Shown one piece after another: positions 10,011 to 19,109 of a stretch of DNA of 64,000 nt. The DNA is taken from NCBI GenBank assembly GCA_900552565.1, contig USAK01000003.1, positions 28,597 through 92,596 of the forward strand, read 5' to 3'. The stretch comes from an uncultured Selenomonas sp. (lineage in GTDB: Bacteria; Bacillota; Negativicutes; Selenomonadales; Selenomonadaceae). Every line of letters starts with the position of its first letter. The first letter of the stretch is position 1. The notes below the pieces were generated by a model that ran no database searches, was not told the DNA's origin, and saw only the letters and a program-made list of their open reading frames with translations. Both the position numbers and the translations under genes were made by a program.

Positions 10011-10889
10011 TCACTTCTCCCCTCTATGCAGCATCGGATATCCGAGCTCTTCACGCTGTTTCAGATAGCACTCGGCGCAAAGGCGTGCGAGTTTTCTCAC
10101 GCGGCCGATGAAGGCGGCGCGCTGCGAAACGGAAATGGCGCCGCGGGCATCGAGCAGGTTGAACGTATGCGAGCATTTGAGCACATAGTCATAAGCCGGA
10201 TGGACGTAGCCCTTCTCGATGATGCGTACAGCCTCTTTTTCGTACTTGTCGAAGAGGTCGAAAAGCAGTGCTTCGTCCGAAAGGTCAAAGGCATAGACGG
10301 ACTGCTCATACTCGTTCTGATGAAAGACATCGCCGTACGTATAATCATCCGTCCACTGAATGTCGTAGACATTCTCAACGCCCTGGATGTACATGGCAAG
10401 ACGCTCGAGACCGTACGTGATTTCCGAAGCGACCGGCTTGATGTCCTGGCTGCCGACCTGCTGGAAATACGTGAACTGCGTGATTTCCATGCCATCGAGC
10501 CAGACTTCCCAGCCAAGGCCCCAGGCGCCGAGCGTCGGCGATTCCCAGTTATCCTCGACGAAGCGGATATCGTGCTGCTTCGGGTCAATGCCGAGGCGTT
10601 CAAGACTCTCGAGATAGAGCTCCTGAATATTATCCGGCGACGGCTTCATGATAACCTGGAACTGATGATGCTGGTACAGACGGTTCGGATTATCGCCATA
10701 GCGGCCGTCGGCCGGACGGCGCGAAGGCTCGACATAAGCGACATGCCACGGCTCCGGGCCAAGCACGCGCAGGAATGTCGACGGATTCATCGTGCCGGCG
10801 CCCTTCTCGACGTCGTATGGTTCTGCCAGGATGCAGCCCTGCTCCGACCAGAATTTCTGCAGGGCCAGGATGATTTCCTGAAATTTCAT
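10011..10889 (-). CDS. glyQ: Glycyl-tRNA synthetase alpha subunit
   Basis: Catalytic alpha subunit of heterotetrameric glycyl-tRNA synthetase (class IIc). The 292-aa protein begins [19 protein letters not shown] and contains the motif-2/3 region with [20 protein letters not shown] and the glycine-pocket segment [23 protein letters not shown] precedes the ATG. glyS follows immediately. Expression is expected to rise when uncharged tRNA-Gly binds the T-box leader directly upstream. Confidence 0.97.
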   Translation of the reverse strand: MKFQEIILALQKFWSEQGCILAEPYDVEKGAGTMNPSTFLRVLGPEPWHVAYVEPSRRPADGRYGDNPNRLYQHHQFQVIMKPSPDNIQELYLESLERLGIDPKQHDIRFVEDNWESPTLGAWGLGWEVWLDGMEITQFTYFQQVGSQDIKPVASEITYGLERLAMYIQGVENVYDIQWTDDYTYGDVFHQNEYEQSVYAFDLSDEALLFDLFDKYEKEAVRIIEKGYVHPAYDYVLKCSHTFNLLDARGAISVSQRAAFIGRVRKLARLCAECYLKQREELGYPMLHRGEK

Positions 10890-10923
10890 GGGAACAACTC
10901 CTTTTCAATGCCACAATGTTACA

Positions 10924-11150
10924 GGAAAATAAAAATCTCGTTCCTGCAACGTAACGTTACAGGGACGAGACTTGTTTCTTGATCAAGTACCGCGGTTCCA
11001 CCCTGATTGACTCTTCCGCATGAACTGCCACACAGGAAAAGCCCGCCTCAAATTATGGGATTGCGCTCCGAAGTGCCTTTCATCTCGTTGACAGCCTTGC
11101 ACCATCGCTGTCTCGCTCGGGGTGAGACTACTCTTCTTCCTCATTGCTAC
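10924..11150 (-). ncRNA. Glycine T-box leader
   Basis: A tRNA-sensing leader for glyQS. On the minus strand, GGGTGGAACCGCGGTACTT at 10985-11004 is the canonical T-box; the TGGA bulge suits the U discriminator of tRNA-Gly. A strong terminator (TCTCGTCCCTG / CAGGAACGAGA followed by TTTTTATTTT) lies at about 10928-10970. In the 3' side of Stem I, GAAAGGCACTT places a GGC specifier at 11075-11077, followed by the usual purine, so the amino acid is glycine. Stem I, specifier, antiterminator and terminator all appear in order. Confidence 0.93.
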
Positions 11151-11155
11151 CTACG

Positions 11156-11184
11156 AGTTTAGCAAAAGCAGCGGGACTTGTCAA
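11156..11184 (-). promoter_or_regulatory. Promoter of the glyQS T-box transcript
   Basis: Perfect TTGACA at -35 and TAAACT at -10 with a 17-bp spacer on the minus strand. It sits just before the first T-box helix. Confidence 0.8.
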
Positions 11185-11217
11185 CCGTGGGGCAAACGCG
11201 AATCAGCCTTGAAAAGC

Positions 11218-12750
11218 TCAGCCCTTCTGCCACATGATGATGAGCGGTTTGCCATATTCTTTCTTGAACTGCTTGCAGTACGACTTCATCTCGAATTCGG
11301 CCGCGCTGTGGTCTTCGCCCTTCTTGCCGCGCAGCGAGAGCACAACGGCCTCTTCATCATCGGCCACGTCAATCTTGCGCACGACGCCCTCATACGTGAC
11401 ATCGGCAGCTTCGGCAAGGGCCAGCAGCAGCGAGAGACGTCTGACTTTTTTCCAGTCGGCAGGCGAAAGCATCATCGCGTAGCGGTAGGCGCGCATGATT
11501 TTATTGCTGATGCCATGATGGAAGCCCGCGATGAACGCGGCTTTGAGCTGTTCGAGCTGGCGCATGCCGTAAAGCGGCGCGTGCGCGATGATGAAAGCGG
11601 AATGGCGCGCATGGTCGTAGTAATTGACGACTTTGCCCGAGTCGTGCAGCCAGGCCGCGACTTCGAGCAGGCTGCGGTCGCGCCGCGTCGCCTCATGCGA
11701 CTTTTTAAGCTGGTCAAAAAGGCTCAGCGAAAGATTCTTCACGCGTTCGAGGTGCTCCATACGGCGGTCGGCACTCAGCAGGTAATTGTGCACGCTCTCG
11801 CGCAGGACATCTTCGACAATCGGACCATGGCCGTATTTCTCACCGTAATATTCGAAGAATACACCGTCGCGCAGGCCGCAGCCGGAAACGATGATGTTCT
11901 GGCCGCCCGAGAATTCCATCAGGACATTGACGATGATGCTGCCGGCGACGATGAGGTCGGCACGCTCCGAAGAAAGCCCCTTCATGCGGCGGCGGGCCGA
12001 GAGATTCGACTTGATGATGTCGGCGTGCATTTCCTCAAAGCGCTTGCGCGGGATGATGTAGTTATGGATGCGCGAAAGCTGGTAATTCGTGCGCGCCTGG
12101 TCCATCTTCGCAAAGTTGCGGACCGTGCCGCCCACGCCGATGACCGGCAGATTCGTATTGGCCGCCCACGGAATCATCTCTTCATATTTCGTGCGCACGA
12201 ATTCCGCGCAGCGCTCAATGGCCGCGCCCGTGACCTTGTCCCCGAGGTTGAACGCATCCGTCACGGTCACGGCGCCGATAGGCACGGAGACAGACTCGAC
12301 AATCTTGCGGTCGCGCACGAGCGAGACTTCAATGGAAGCACCGCCGAGGTCGAACTGCAGGTAATGACGTTCATCAATCGTGTTGACGACGCCGAGGTAG
12401 CCGAGATACGCCTCGCGCTCGCCCGAGATGACCTCAATCTCGATGCCCGTTTCCTCTTTGATGCGCTCGATGAACTCTGCGCCATCCGTGGCATTGCGCG
12501 CCGCAGCCGTCGCCACGGCGATGCATTTCGTCACCTGCATGACTTCCATCATATGCTTGTAGACGTGCAGGCAGGCTAACGCGCGCTCCACGCCCTCCGG
12601 ATTGAGCCTGCCGGTCTCTGACATGCCGCGCCCGAGCCTTATGGCCTCTTTCTGCTGATATTCGAGATGATAGGCCTTGTTGTCTGCCACCTGCATGACG
12701 ATAAAGCGAATCGAGTTCGACCCCATATCGATGATTGCCACTCTCTCCAT
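11218..12750 (-). CDS. ppx: Exopolyphosphatase / Ppx-GppA phosphatase
   Basis: Would hydrolyse terminal phosphates from polyphosphate or pppGpp. The 510-aa protein has the ASKHA fold: phosphate-binding loop AIIDMGSNSIRFIV at residues 4-17, second loop FDLGGASIEVSLV near 145, and the catalytic-glutamate region SGEREAYLGY near 120. From about 320 to the end it carries the HD-like C-terminal domain with AAWLHDSGKVVNYYDH. It faces away from the ppx-like-ppk pair, so synthesis and breakdown genes are neighbours but separately transcribed. Ppx and GppA cannot be told apart from sequence alone. Confidence 0.92.
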   Translation of the reverse strand: MERVAIIDMGSNSIRFIVMQVADNKAYHLEYQQKEAIRLGRGMSETGRLNPEGVERALACLHVYKHMMEVMQVTKCIAVATAAARNATDGAEFIERIKEETGIEIEVISGEREAYLGYLGVVNTIDERHYLQFDLGGASIEVSLVRDRKIVESVSVPIGAVTVTDAFNLGDKVTGAAIERCAEFVRTKYEEMIPWAANTNLPVIGVGGTVRNFAKMDQARTNYQLSRIHNYIIPRKRFEEMHADIIKSNLSARRRMKGLSSERADLIVAGSIIVNVLMEFSGGQNIIVSGCGLRDGVFFEYYGEKYGHGPIVEDVLRESVHNYLLSADRRMEHLERVKNLSLSLFDQLKKSHEATRRDRSLLEVAAWLHDSGKVVNYYDHARHSAFIIAHAPLYGMRQLEQLKAAFIAGFHHGISNKIMRAYRYAMMLSPADWKKVRRLSLLLALAEAADVTYEGVVRKIDVADDEEAVVLSLRGKKGEDHSAAEFEMKSYCKQFKKEYGKPLIIMWQKG

Positions 12751-12815
12751 GAACGGAATCCCCCTTGTCTTGCTTTTGCTGCATAATCTATTTCTATGAG
12801 CTATATCATAAATTT

Positions 12816-12844
12816 AGTATAACAATTCGGACGGAATGCTTCAA
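12816..12844 (-). promoter_or_regulatory. Promoter of ppx
   Basis: On the minus strand TTGAAG and TATACT are separated by 17 bp, about 65 bp before the ppx ATG. Confidence 0.6.
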
Positions 12845-12926
12845 GACAATTCAAAATTTCTCTATAATGCGGTATAATAAAACTTACATTCGAATCCACT
12901 GCAGATGGTGTAGGATAGACGTACAA

Positions 12927-12991
12927 GATACAGGCGCTTAACAAAAAATTAACAAAAAAGCAACGTGCACCATCTGTAAATTGCTTACAAT
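12927..12991 (+). promoter_or_regulatory. Putative Pho box and -10 of the ppx-like-ppk operon
   Basis: Four hexamers are spaced at exactly 11 bp: GATACA (12927), TTAACA (12938), TTAACA (12949) and GCAACG (12960). The middle two match the Gram-positive PhoP half-site TT(A/T/C)ACA perfectly. A TACAAT -10 at 12986-12991 begins 20 bp after the array and lacks a good -35, as expected for an activator-dependent promoter. The pit operon has the same layout (37303-37367). Two further TATAAT boxes at 12863 and 12873 might give basal transcription. Confidence 0.6.
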
Positions 12992-13058
12992 AAGAAATAT
13001 GGGTATATCGGCCCGTTGACATGGAACATGGCGACATGCTCCGGAAAGGATGTTATTT

Positions 13059-14597
13059 ATGAAGAAAAAGTCGACTTTCGGCATTATCCACATCGGCTCA
13101 ATCCACACGAGCATGGCCATCGTGGACTACCGCTCTCCGACGGAAATCAAAGTTGTCGAAACGGCCAACAAGGAACTGCCTCTCGGCGAGGAGGTCTTCC
13201 GCACGCACCGGCTCTCGTTTGCCTCGATTCACGAGCTCAGCCGCATTCTGCAGGGCTTCCGCCAGCTCCTGCTCGATTACCGGATTGAGGAGGTCTATCC
13301 GATTGCGACGACCGTCGTACGTGAAGCCGAGAACCGCCTCGGCATCCTCGACCTCCTCTACATGCGCACGGGCTTCCGCTTCCACGTCGCCGACATGACG
13401 GAAGAGGTCTATTATAAATTCTTTGCCCTGCATCACTTCCTCAAAAAGAATGAGATTGTCGGCAAGAAACCAACGCTGCTCCTCGATGTCACCTCGGGCG
13501 GTCTCGGCTTCACGGGCTGGCAGGACGGCACGCTGCTCTTCCAGACGAACGTCACGGGCGGCCGTCTCAGTGTTCTCGAGCACTTCACCGAGGAAGAGCG
13601 CGTCGATGTCATGTTCCCGTCGGCCGTGCGCGATTACCTGCACGCTTCGCTCTCTTCGCTGTGGCCGCGCATCGAACACGCCGACATCCACACGCTCGTG
13701 CTCACGGGCTTTGAAGCGCGCATTCTCGTATCGCATCTCTCCGAGGGCGAACGTACCTCGTATCCTGCAGTCATCGACCCGAAGAAATTCCTGCAGATTG
13801 CCGAAGCCTTGATGCCGCTGACCACGCATAAGCTCATGCAGGCGTTCGGCATCAGCGAACGCCGCGCCCAGCTGCTGCTGCCGACGCTGCTGCTCTACGA
13901 AGAAGTCGTGCGCACGCTGCGCATCGATACGATTCTCGTCATGGATACGACGTTCCTCTACGGCTACGCTTCGTGGTGCGGCGCCCAGGCCATCAGCCCG
14001 AAGGCCATTGCCGAGCAGGATGACCTGCTCTTAGACCTCGCACGCAGCATTGCCATGCGCTACAACTGCAATCTGCCGCATATCAGCCGCATCGACGAAT
14101 ACGCGACGAAGCTCTTCGACGGACTGCGCCGCGTCCACGGCCTCACGCCGCGCCACCGCCTGCTGCTACGCATGAGCGCCCTGCTGCATGAAACGGGCAA
14201 ATTCGTCAACCTGCGCAACTATCCGCTGCATTCGTGGCAGATTATCATGGGCACGGACATCTTCGGCATCACCGACGCTGAAAAAGAAGTCATTGCCTGC
14301 ATCAGCTACTATTATCACCGCGACAACCCGGGCAAGAAAGACGCTCACTACCAGCGCCTGACGCAGGCACAGAAGCTCGTCGCAGATAAATGCTGCGCCA
14401 TCCTGCGCCTCGCCGACGCCCTCGACCAGGGCCACAGCGGCCGCATCCAATGCCTTTCGGTACGTCTGGTCAAGGAAAAACTCTACGTCAACTACACATC
14501 CGAATATGATATTTCGCTGATTCGCTGGACCTTCCGCCAGGCCTCGACGCTCTTCCGCGAAATCTTCGGCATCGAGCCTGTCCTTAGGAGGAAATAA
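13059..14597 (+). CDS. Ppx/GppA-like protein with altered active-site loops
   Basis: A 512-aa homologue of exopolyphosphatase placed directly upstream of ppk. It keeps the overall layout: an ASKHA-like N-terminal half, then an HD-like C-terminal domain (SALLHETGKFVNLRNYPLHS). Key loops differ from its neighbour: the first phosphate loop reads GIIHIGSIHTSMAIV in place of DxGSNSxR, and the second reads LLDVTSGGLGFTGW in place of DxGGGS. The glutamate region survives as ADMTEEVYYKF. It may be a weak or inactive enzyme with a regulatory role toward Ppk; that is inference. The ATG at 13059 is used because GGAAAGG lies 9 nt upstream. The next gene starts 2 nt after its stop. Confidence 0.8.
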   Translation: MKKKSTFGIIHIGSIHTSMAIVDYRSPTEIKVVETANKELPLGEEVFRTHRLSFASIHELSRILQGFRQLLLDYRIEEVYPIATTVVREAENRLGILDLLYMRTGFRFHVADMTEEVYYKFFALHHFLKKNEIVGKKPTLLLDVTSGGLGFTGWQDGTLLFQTNVTGGRLSVLEHFTEEERVDVMFPSAVRDYLHASLSSLWPRIEHADIHTLVLTGFEARILVSHLSEGERTSYPAVIDPKKFLQIAEALMPLTTHKLMQAFGISERRAQLLLPTLLLYEEVVRTLRIDTILVMDTTFLYGYASWCGAQAISPKAIAEQDDLLLDLARSIAMRYNCNLPHISRIDEYATKLFDGLRRVHGLTPRHRLLLRMSALLHETGKFVNLRNYPLHSWQIIMGTDIFGITDAEKEVIACISYYYHRDNPGKKDAHYQRLTQAQKLVADKCCAILRLADALDQGHSGRIQCLSVRLVKEKLYVNYTSEYDISLIRWTFRQASTLFREIFGIEPVLRRK

Positions 14598-14599
14598 TC

Positions 14600-16657
14600 A
14601 TGGATTTCAACGACCGTCAATATTACCTGAACCGCGAATGCACGTGGCTGAGCTTCAACCAGCGCGTACTGCGCGAATCGACCAGTGAGGACAATCCCCT
14701 GCTCGAACGCCTGCGCTTCATTGCTATCACCTGCTCCAACCTCGATGAGTTCTTCATGATCCGCGTCGCCGGACTCAAGCACCTCATCGAAAGCGGCGTC
14801 AAGCACCACGACATCAGCGGCCTGACGCCGCAGGGCCAGATGGACGCCGTGAGCAAGATTGCCCATGAGCAGATGCACGACATTGACCGCTGCCTCAAGG
14901 CGACGCTCGCCGAACTCGAGCTTCACGGCATCCGCTTCGTCCGTCCGGCTGACCTCGATACGAAACAAGAGCTCTGGCTGACGGAATTCTTCGAGCGCGA
15001 GATTTTCCCGGTCGTCACGCCGATGGCCATCGACCCGTCGCATCCGTTCCCGTTCCTGACGAGCAAGAGCCTGAACCTCGCCGTTCATCTCAAACGCCCC
15101 GAGGATAAAGAGGTCCGCCTCGCCATCCTGCCGGTGCCGGTCTCCGTACTCGGCCGCCTCATCAAGGTGCCGGACGTCCAGCACTACCTCTATCTTGAAG
15201 ACATCCTGAGCTATTTTGCCAACCGTTTCTTCACGGGCTACGATATCCTCGAAACGACGCCGTTCCGCGTCACGCGCGATGCCGACCTCGATATCCGCGA
15301 AGACGTCGACGACCTGCTGCTCGAAGTCGAAAAATCCCTCGAGAAGCGCCGCAAAGGCGCCGCTGTCCGCCTCGAACTCGCGAAATCGAGCTCCAAGGAA
15401 ACGCGCAAGACCCTCGAAAAAGAACTCGAGCTCAAGGAAGAAGATATCTACACGATTGACGGACCGATCGGCGCTTCGTTCTTCTCGTCGTTTGCCAACA
15501 TCGACGGCTTTGACGACCTGCGCTATGAACCGTTCACGCCGCAGCCGTCCATCGAGCTCGCCGCACGCCATACAAAAGACATCTGGCAGGCCATCCGCGA
15601 AAAAGATGTGATGGTCCACCATCCGTACGAGACGTTTGCCACGGTTGAGAATTTCATCCGCACGGCAGCCGACGATGACGCGGTACTTGCCATCAAGCAG
15701 ACGCTCTACCGCGTCTCAAGCAAATCCCCGATTATCTCAGCTCTCGCTGACGCCGCCCGCAACGGCAAGCAGGTCACGGTCCTCATGGAAGTCAAGGCCC
15801 GCTTCGATGAAGAGAACAACATCATCATGGCCCGCCGCCTGGAAGAAGCCGGCTGCCACGTCATCTACGGCATCCTCGGCCTCAAGACGCATTCCAAAAT
15901 CACGATGGTCGTGCGCCGCGAGGAAGACGGCATCCGCCGCTACTGCCATCTGGCCACGGGCAACTACAACGGCTCGACCGCCAAGATTTACACGGATATC
16001 GGCCTGATGACCGCCGACAACGAAATTGGCGTCGATGGCTCGCGCTTCTTCAACTTCCTCTCGGGCTTCAGCGACCCGCCGGCTTGGAACAAGCTCATCG
16101 TCGCACCGCTGAACCTGCGTGAGACCATCATGGCCGAGATTGACCAGGAAATCGAACATGCCAAACGCGGCGAACCGGCCTACATCGCGGCCAAGATGAA
16201 CTCTCTGCTCGACCGCTTCATCATCGCCAAGCTCTACGAGGCTTCGGCTGCCGGCGTCAAGATTGACCTCGTCGTCCGCGGCATCTGCGTCCTGCGTCCG
16301 GGCCTGCCGGGCATCAGCGAGAACATCCACGTCCGCAGCATCGTCGGCCGCTTCCTCGAGCACAGCCGCATCCTCTACTGCTACAACGGCGGCCGCGAAG
16401 ATGTCTTCATCTCCTCCGCTGACTGGATGCCGCGCAACCTCAACAACCGCGTTGAGCTCATGATCCCGATTCGCGAACAGGACCACAAGAACCGCCTGCA
16501 TGCCATCCTGCAGACGTACATCAAGGACAACACGAAAGCCTATCTCATGCGCTCCGACGGCTCCTACGTCCGCGCTTCGTGCCGCAAAGGCCAGACGCCG
16601 GTCGGTGCCCAGCAGACATTTATGGAGACCGCACTCAAGGGCAAAACGCTTGGCTGA
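14600..16657 (+). CDS. ppk1: Polyphosphate kinase 1
   Basis: Reversibly transfers the gamma phosphate of ATP to inorganic polyphosphate. The 685-aa protein has the full PPK1 layout: N-terminal helical domain (CTWLSFNQRVLRES, SNLDEFFMIRVAGL), head domain, and two phospholipase-D-like catalytic domains. The autophosphorylated His is in GLKTHSKITMVVRRE and the second conserved His is in LEHSRILYCYNGG; GSTAKIYTDIGLMT is also typical. AGGAGG precedes the ATG, and the upstream ppx-like gene is 2 nt away, so the pair is one operon under the putative Pho box. A terminator follows. Confidence 0.97.
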   Translation: MDFNDRQYYLNRECTWLSFNQRVLRESTSEDNPLLERLRFIAITCSNLDEFFMIRVAGLKHLIESGVKHHDISGLTPQGQMDAVSKIAHEQMHDIDRCLKATLAELELHGIRFVRPADLDTKQELWLTEFFEREIFPVVTPMAIDPSHPFPFLTSKSLNLAVHLKRPEDKEVRLAILPVPVSVLGRLIKVPDVQHYLYLEDILSYFANRFFTGYDILETTPFRVTRDADLDIREDVDDLLLEVEKSLEKRRKGAAVRLELAKSSSKETRKTLEKELELKEEDIYTIDGPIGASFFSSFANIDGFDDLRYEPFTPQPSIELAARHTKDIWQAIREKDVMVHHPYETFATVENFIRTAADDDAVLAIKQTLYRVSSKSPIISALADAARNGKQVTVLMEVKARFDEENNIIMARRLEEAGCHVIYGILGLKTHSKITMVVRREEDGIRRYCHLATGNYNGSTAKIYTDIGLMTADNEIGVDGSRFFNFLSGFSDPPAWNKLIVAPLNLRETIMAEIDQEIEHAKRGEPAYIAAKMNSLLDRFIIAKLYEASAAGVKIDLVVRGICVLRPGLPGISENIHVRSIVGRFLEHSRILYCYNGGREDVFISSADWMPRNLNNRVELMIPIREQDHKNRLHAILQTYIKDNTKAYLMRSDGSYVRASCRKGQTPVGAQQTFMETALKGKTLG

Positions 16658-16673
16658 CTTTCAAATCTCCAAT

Positions 16674-16706
16674 AAAAAAGACATCCCTCCGGATGTCTTT
16701 TTTTAT
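16674..16706. terminator. Shared terminator of ppk1 and recO
   Basis: AAAAAAGACATCC pairs with GGATGTCTTTTTT around a CTCC loop, with A/T runs on both sides suiting convergent genes. Confidence 0.9.
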
Positions 16707-16722
16707 TATCTTATATTCTGTT

Positions 16723-17457
16723 TCAGGTCATGCTGAGCTGCTGAATAAAGGCCAACGACTTTAAGGGACGGCCCATGAGCTCCTGCAGATACGTCAGCAG
16801 CAGCTGCTCCGCTGCCATGAGCTGCGTCGAGGAAATCTGTATTCTCCCCTGCTGCCAGTCAAAATCGCGCAGGCCGATGATGAAATGGCGCAGCGCGGCA
16901 GGAAAGGGTTTGGCCGAAGGGGTTCGGCATTCCCCGCAGAGCGCACCGCCCTCACTCGCCGCAAAAAATGCATCACCCTCGATTTTTTTGCCGCAGTGCA
17001 CGCAGTGCTCGTAATGAAGCTGCAGGCCCGTGAACTCCATGAGCTGATAAACCGCAGCCAGTGCCGTCACGCGCGGATTGCGCTGCTCAAAGGCCGCGAG
17101 GATAAGCAAAAGCTGCGCGAACATCCTCGGCTCCGGCTGGCCCTCCGGCAGAAACTCGCGCAGAAATTCCGCGACGAAACTGCCGTAGGCCATGGCCGTG
17201 AGGTCTTCGCTGAGTTTTTTGTAATGCTGCTTCAAAAGACACTGGCGCACCGTATCGACGCGCTTTCCCTCGGAAAGCTGCACATCGAGATACGAGAACA
17301 TCTGCATGCCGCCCGCCAGCGGGCTCCGCGGGCGGCGGCAGCCAAAAGCCGCGGCCTTCACGAGGCCGCGTTCTTTGGTAAAAAGCGTCATCATCTTACC
17401 CGCATCGCCCCAGTTCCTTGCCCCGAGCACGACGGCTTCTGTCTGATACATTGCCAT
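16723..17457 (-). CDS. recO: DNA repair protein RecO
   Basis: Recombination mediator that loads RecA onto SSB-coated single strands with RecR. The 244-aa protein has the N-terminal OB fold (YQTEAVVLGARNWGDAGKMM), a helical middle, and the four-cysteine zinc motif CVHCGKK...GGALCGEC near residues 135-165. It is the last gene of the phoH-ybeY-era-DUF502-recO run, starting 3 nt after the DUF502 stop codon; era-recO linkage is common in Firmicutes. Confidence 0.93.
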   Translation of the reverse strand: MAMYQTEAVVLGARNWGDAGKMMTLFTKERGLVKAAAFGCRRPRSPLAGGMQMFSYLDVQLSEGKRVDTVRQCLLKQHYKKLSEDLTAMAYGSFVAEFLREFLPEGQPEPRMFAQLLLILAAFEQRNPRVTALAAVYQLMEFTGLQLHYEHCVHCGKKIEGDAFFAASEGGALCGECRTPSAKPFPAALRHFIIGLRDFDWQQGRIQISSTQLMAAEQLLLTYLQELMGRPLKSLAFIQQLSMT

Positions 17458-17460
17458 CGG

Positions 17461-18147
17461 TCACGCCTTCTTCTGCTTCTGCGCCAGCTGCTCAGCTGCT
17501 TCGGGTGAAATATTCGAAGCCGGTGCCTCTTTGGCCTCTTTGGCATTCTCATGTACGAGACGCTGCGGCATGACGGCGCCGGCCGTCAGCATGTACTGCA
17601 GGGCCGACTCGCTACTGATGTCAAGGTAGATGACATCGGCCTTGCGCACGAAGAGATTCGTGCCCGAGGTCATGTTGAGGCTCCACGGCACAAAGACGCA
17701 GACATAGTCATCACCGAGTTTTTCCTTGAGCACCTGCGGCACATCGGCCATGATGAAGCCGAGGGCCTTCGACTGGTGAAACGGAATCAGCACGACGTGG
17801 TCAAACATATTGTTTGATTCAAAGACAGCCGTCGACAGATGCTTGACGCTGTTGTAGATGAACTTGATGACCGGAATCTTGCCGAGCAGGGCCTCGCCGT
17901 AGTGAATCAGGCGCCGCATAATCCAGTACGACGAAATCCAGCCGACGAGGTAGATGCCCAGAACGACCGTGATGATGCCAAGTCCCGGAAAATAGAATGG
18001 CAGATGCTTGCCGAGCACGCCTTCCGTAAAATGCAGCACCTCGCTGCAGACGAGCAGCGTGATGACAATGGGCACGAGCAAAATCAGGCCGTTGACAAAA
18101 CGGCGGGAAATCCGCTTCGAGAGCCGGCTCTTGTGTTCTTCTGACAT
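17461..18147 (-). CDS. DUF502 membrane protein
   Basis: Inner-membrane protein of the DUF502 family, function unknown. The 228-aa sequence has two hydrophobic helices near residues 15-38 and 50-72 (FVNGLILLVPIVITLLVC; LGIITVVLGIYLVGW). They are followed by the family motif GKIPVIKFIYNSVKHL and a soluble domain with VVLIPFHQSKALGFI and VFVPWSLNMTSG. The C-terminus is rich in Glu/Gln/Lys. It overlaps era by one nucleotide and precedes recO by 3 nt, so it is co-transcribed with them. Confidence 0.85.
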   Translation of the reverse strand: MSEEHKSRLSKRISRRFVNGLILLVPIVITLLVCSEVLHFTEGVLGKHLPFYFPGLGIITVVLGIYLVGWISSYWIMRRLIHYGEALLGKIPVIKFIYNSVKHLSTAVFESNNMFDHVVLIPFHQSKALGFIMADVPQVLKEKLGDDYVCVFVPWSLNMTSGTNLFVRKADVIYLDISSESALQYMLTAGAVMPQRLVHENAKEAKEAPASNISPEAAEQLAQKQKKA

Positions 18148-19052
18148 TACGATTCCACTCCGAAGCCGAAATTATGCAGTACACCCTCGCGGTTGCGCCA
18201 ATCCTTCTTGACTTTGACCCAGAGGTCGAGGAACACGCGTGCACCTAAGAGAACCTCAATGTCCTTACGCGCCAGTGCCCCGATTTCTTTGAGCATCGCA
18301 CCTTTCGCGCCGATGATGATGCCCTTCTGCGAATCGCGCTCGACGTAAATCGTCGCGCGGATGTAAACATCGCCGTTCGGGCGCGTCGTCATCTCATCCG
18401 TCTCAACGGCCACAGCGTGCGGCACCTCGTCGCGCGTGAGCTGCAGGACTTTCTCGCGGATGAGTTCGGCGACAATCAGGCGTTCCGGCTGGTCCGTGAC
18501 CATGTCTTCCGGATAATACTGCGGCCCCTCAGGCAGATACTTCTTAACTTCCGTCAGCAGAGAATCGAGATTCGTCTCTGCCTTCGCCGAAATCGGCACG
18601 ACGCCGGCAAACTGGTACTTGTCGGCATAGCGCGAGATGATCGGCAGGGCCTGTTCTTTCTCGATGAGGTCAATCTTGTTGACGACGAGGATGACCGGCT
18701 TGCGCGTGGCCTGCAGGCGTTCAAGGATGTAGTATTCGCCCGGACCCATTTTTTCCGTCGCATCGACGACAAACAGGATGGCATCGACTTCCTTGAGCGT
18801 GCCTTCGGCTGCCTTGACCATGTATTCCCCGAGCTTGTGCTTCGGCTTGTGGATGCCCGGCGTGTCGAGGAAGATAATCTGTGCGTCAGGCTCGGTGAGG
18901 ATGCAGAGAATGCGGTTCTGCGTCGTCTGCGGCTTATCGCTCATGATGGCGATTTTCTGGCCAATCAGCGTGTTGATGAGGGTCGATTTGCCGACATTCG
19001 GGCGGCCGATGACGGCCACGAAGCCGGATTTATGTTTGGTCTGCTGTTCCAT
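18147..19052 (-). CDS. era: GTPase Era
   Basis: Essential GTPase that binds 16S rRNA during 30S maturation. The 301-aa protein shows G1 GRPNVGKSTL, G3 DTPGIHKPKH, G4 NKID, and a C-terminal KH domain with IIIGAKGAMLKEIG. I prefer the ATG at 19052 because GAAGTGA lies 5 nt upstream; a GTG at 19061 adds three residues. It follows ybeY, another 16S rRNA maturation factor. Confidence 0.96.
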   Translation of the reverse strand: MEQQTKHKSGFVAVIGRPNVGKSTLINTLIGQKIAIMSDKPQTTQNRILCILTEPDAQIIFLDTPGIHKPKHKLGEYMVKAAEGTLKEVDAILFVVDATEKMGPGEYYILERLQATRKPVILVVNKIDLIEKEQALPIISRYADKYQFAGVVPISAKAETNLDSLLTEVKKYLPEGPQYYPEDMVTDQPERLIVAELIREKVLQLTRDEVPHAVAVETDEMTTRPNGDVYIRATIYVERDSQKGIIIGAKGAMLKEIGALARKDIEVLLGARVFLDLWVKVKKDWRNREGVLHNFGFGVES

Positions 19053-19109
19053 AGGATTCACTTCTCTTTCTGTGTCGTGTATATATATATGAAGGATTTC
19101 AGATACGAT

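Noticed and set aside
11122-12579. Long plus-strand frame over ppx and the T-box
   Set aside because: Runs through a structured leader and the ppx coding strand in antisense; amino acid composition is that of a shadow.
14492-15622. Minus-strand frame opposite ppk1
   Set aside because: Antisense of a highly conserved gene; no Shine-Dalgarno and low-complexity translation.
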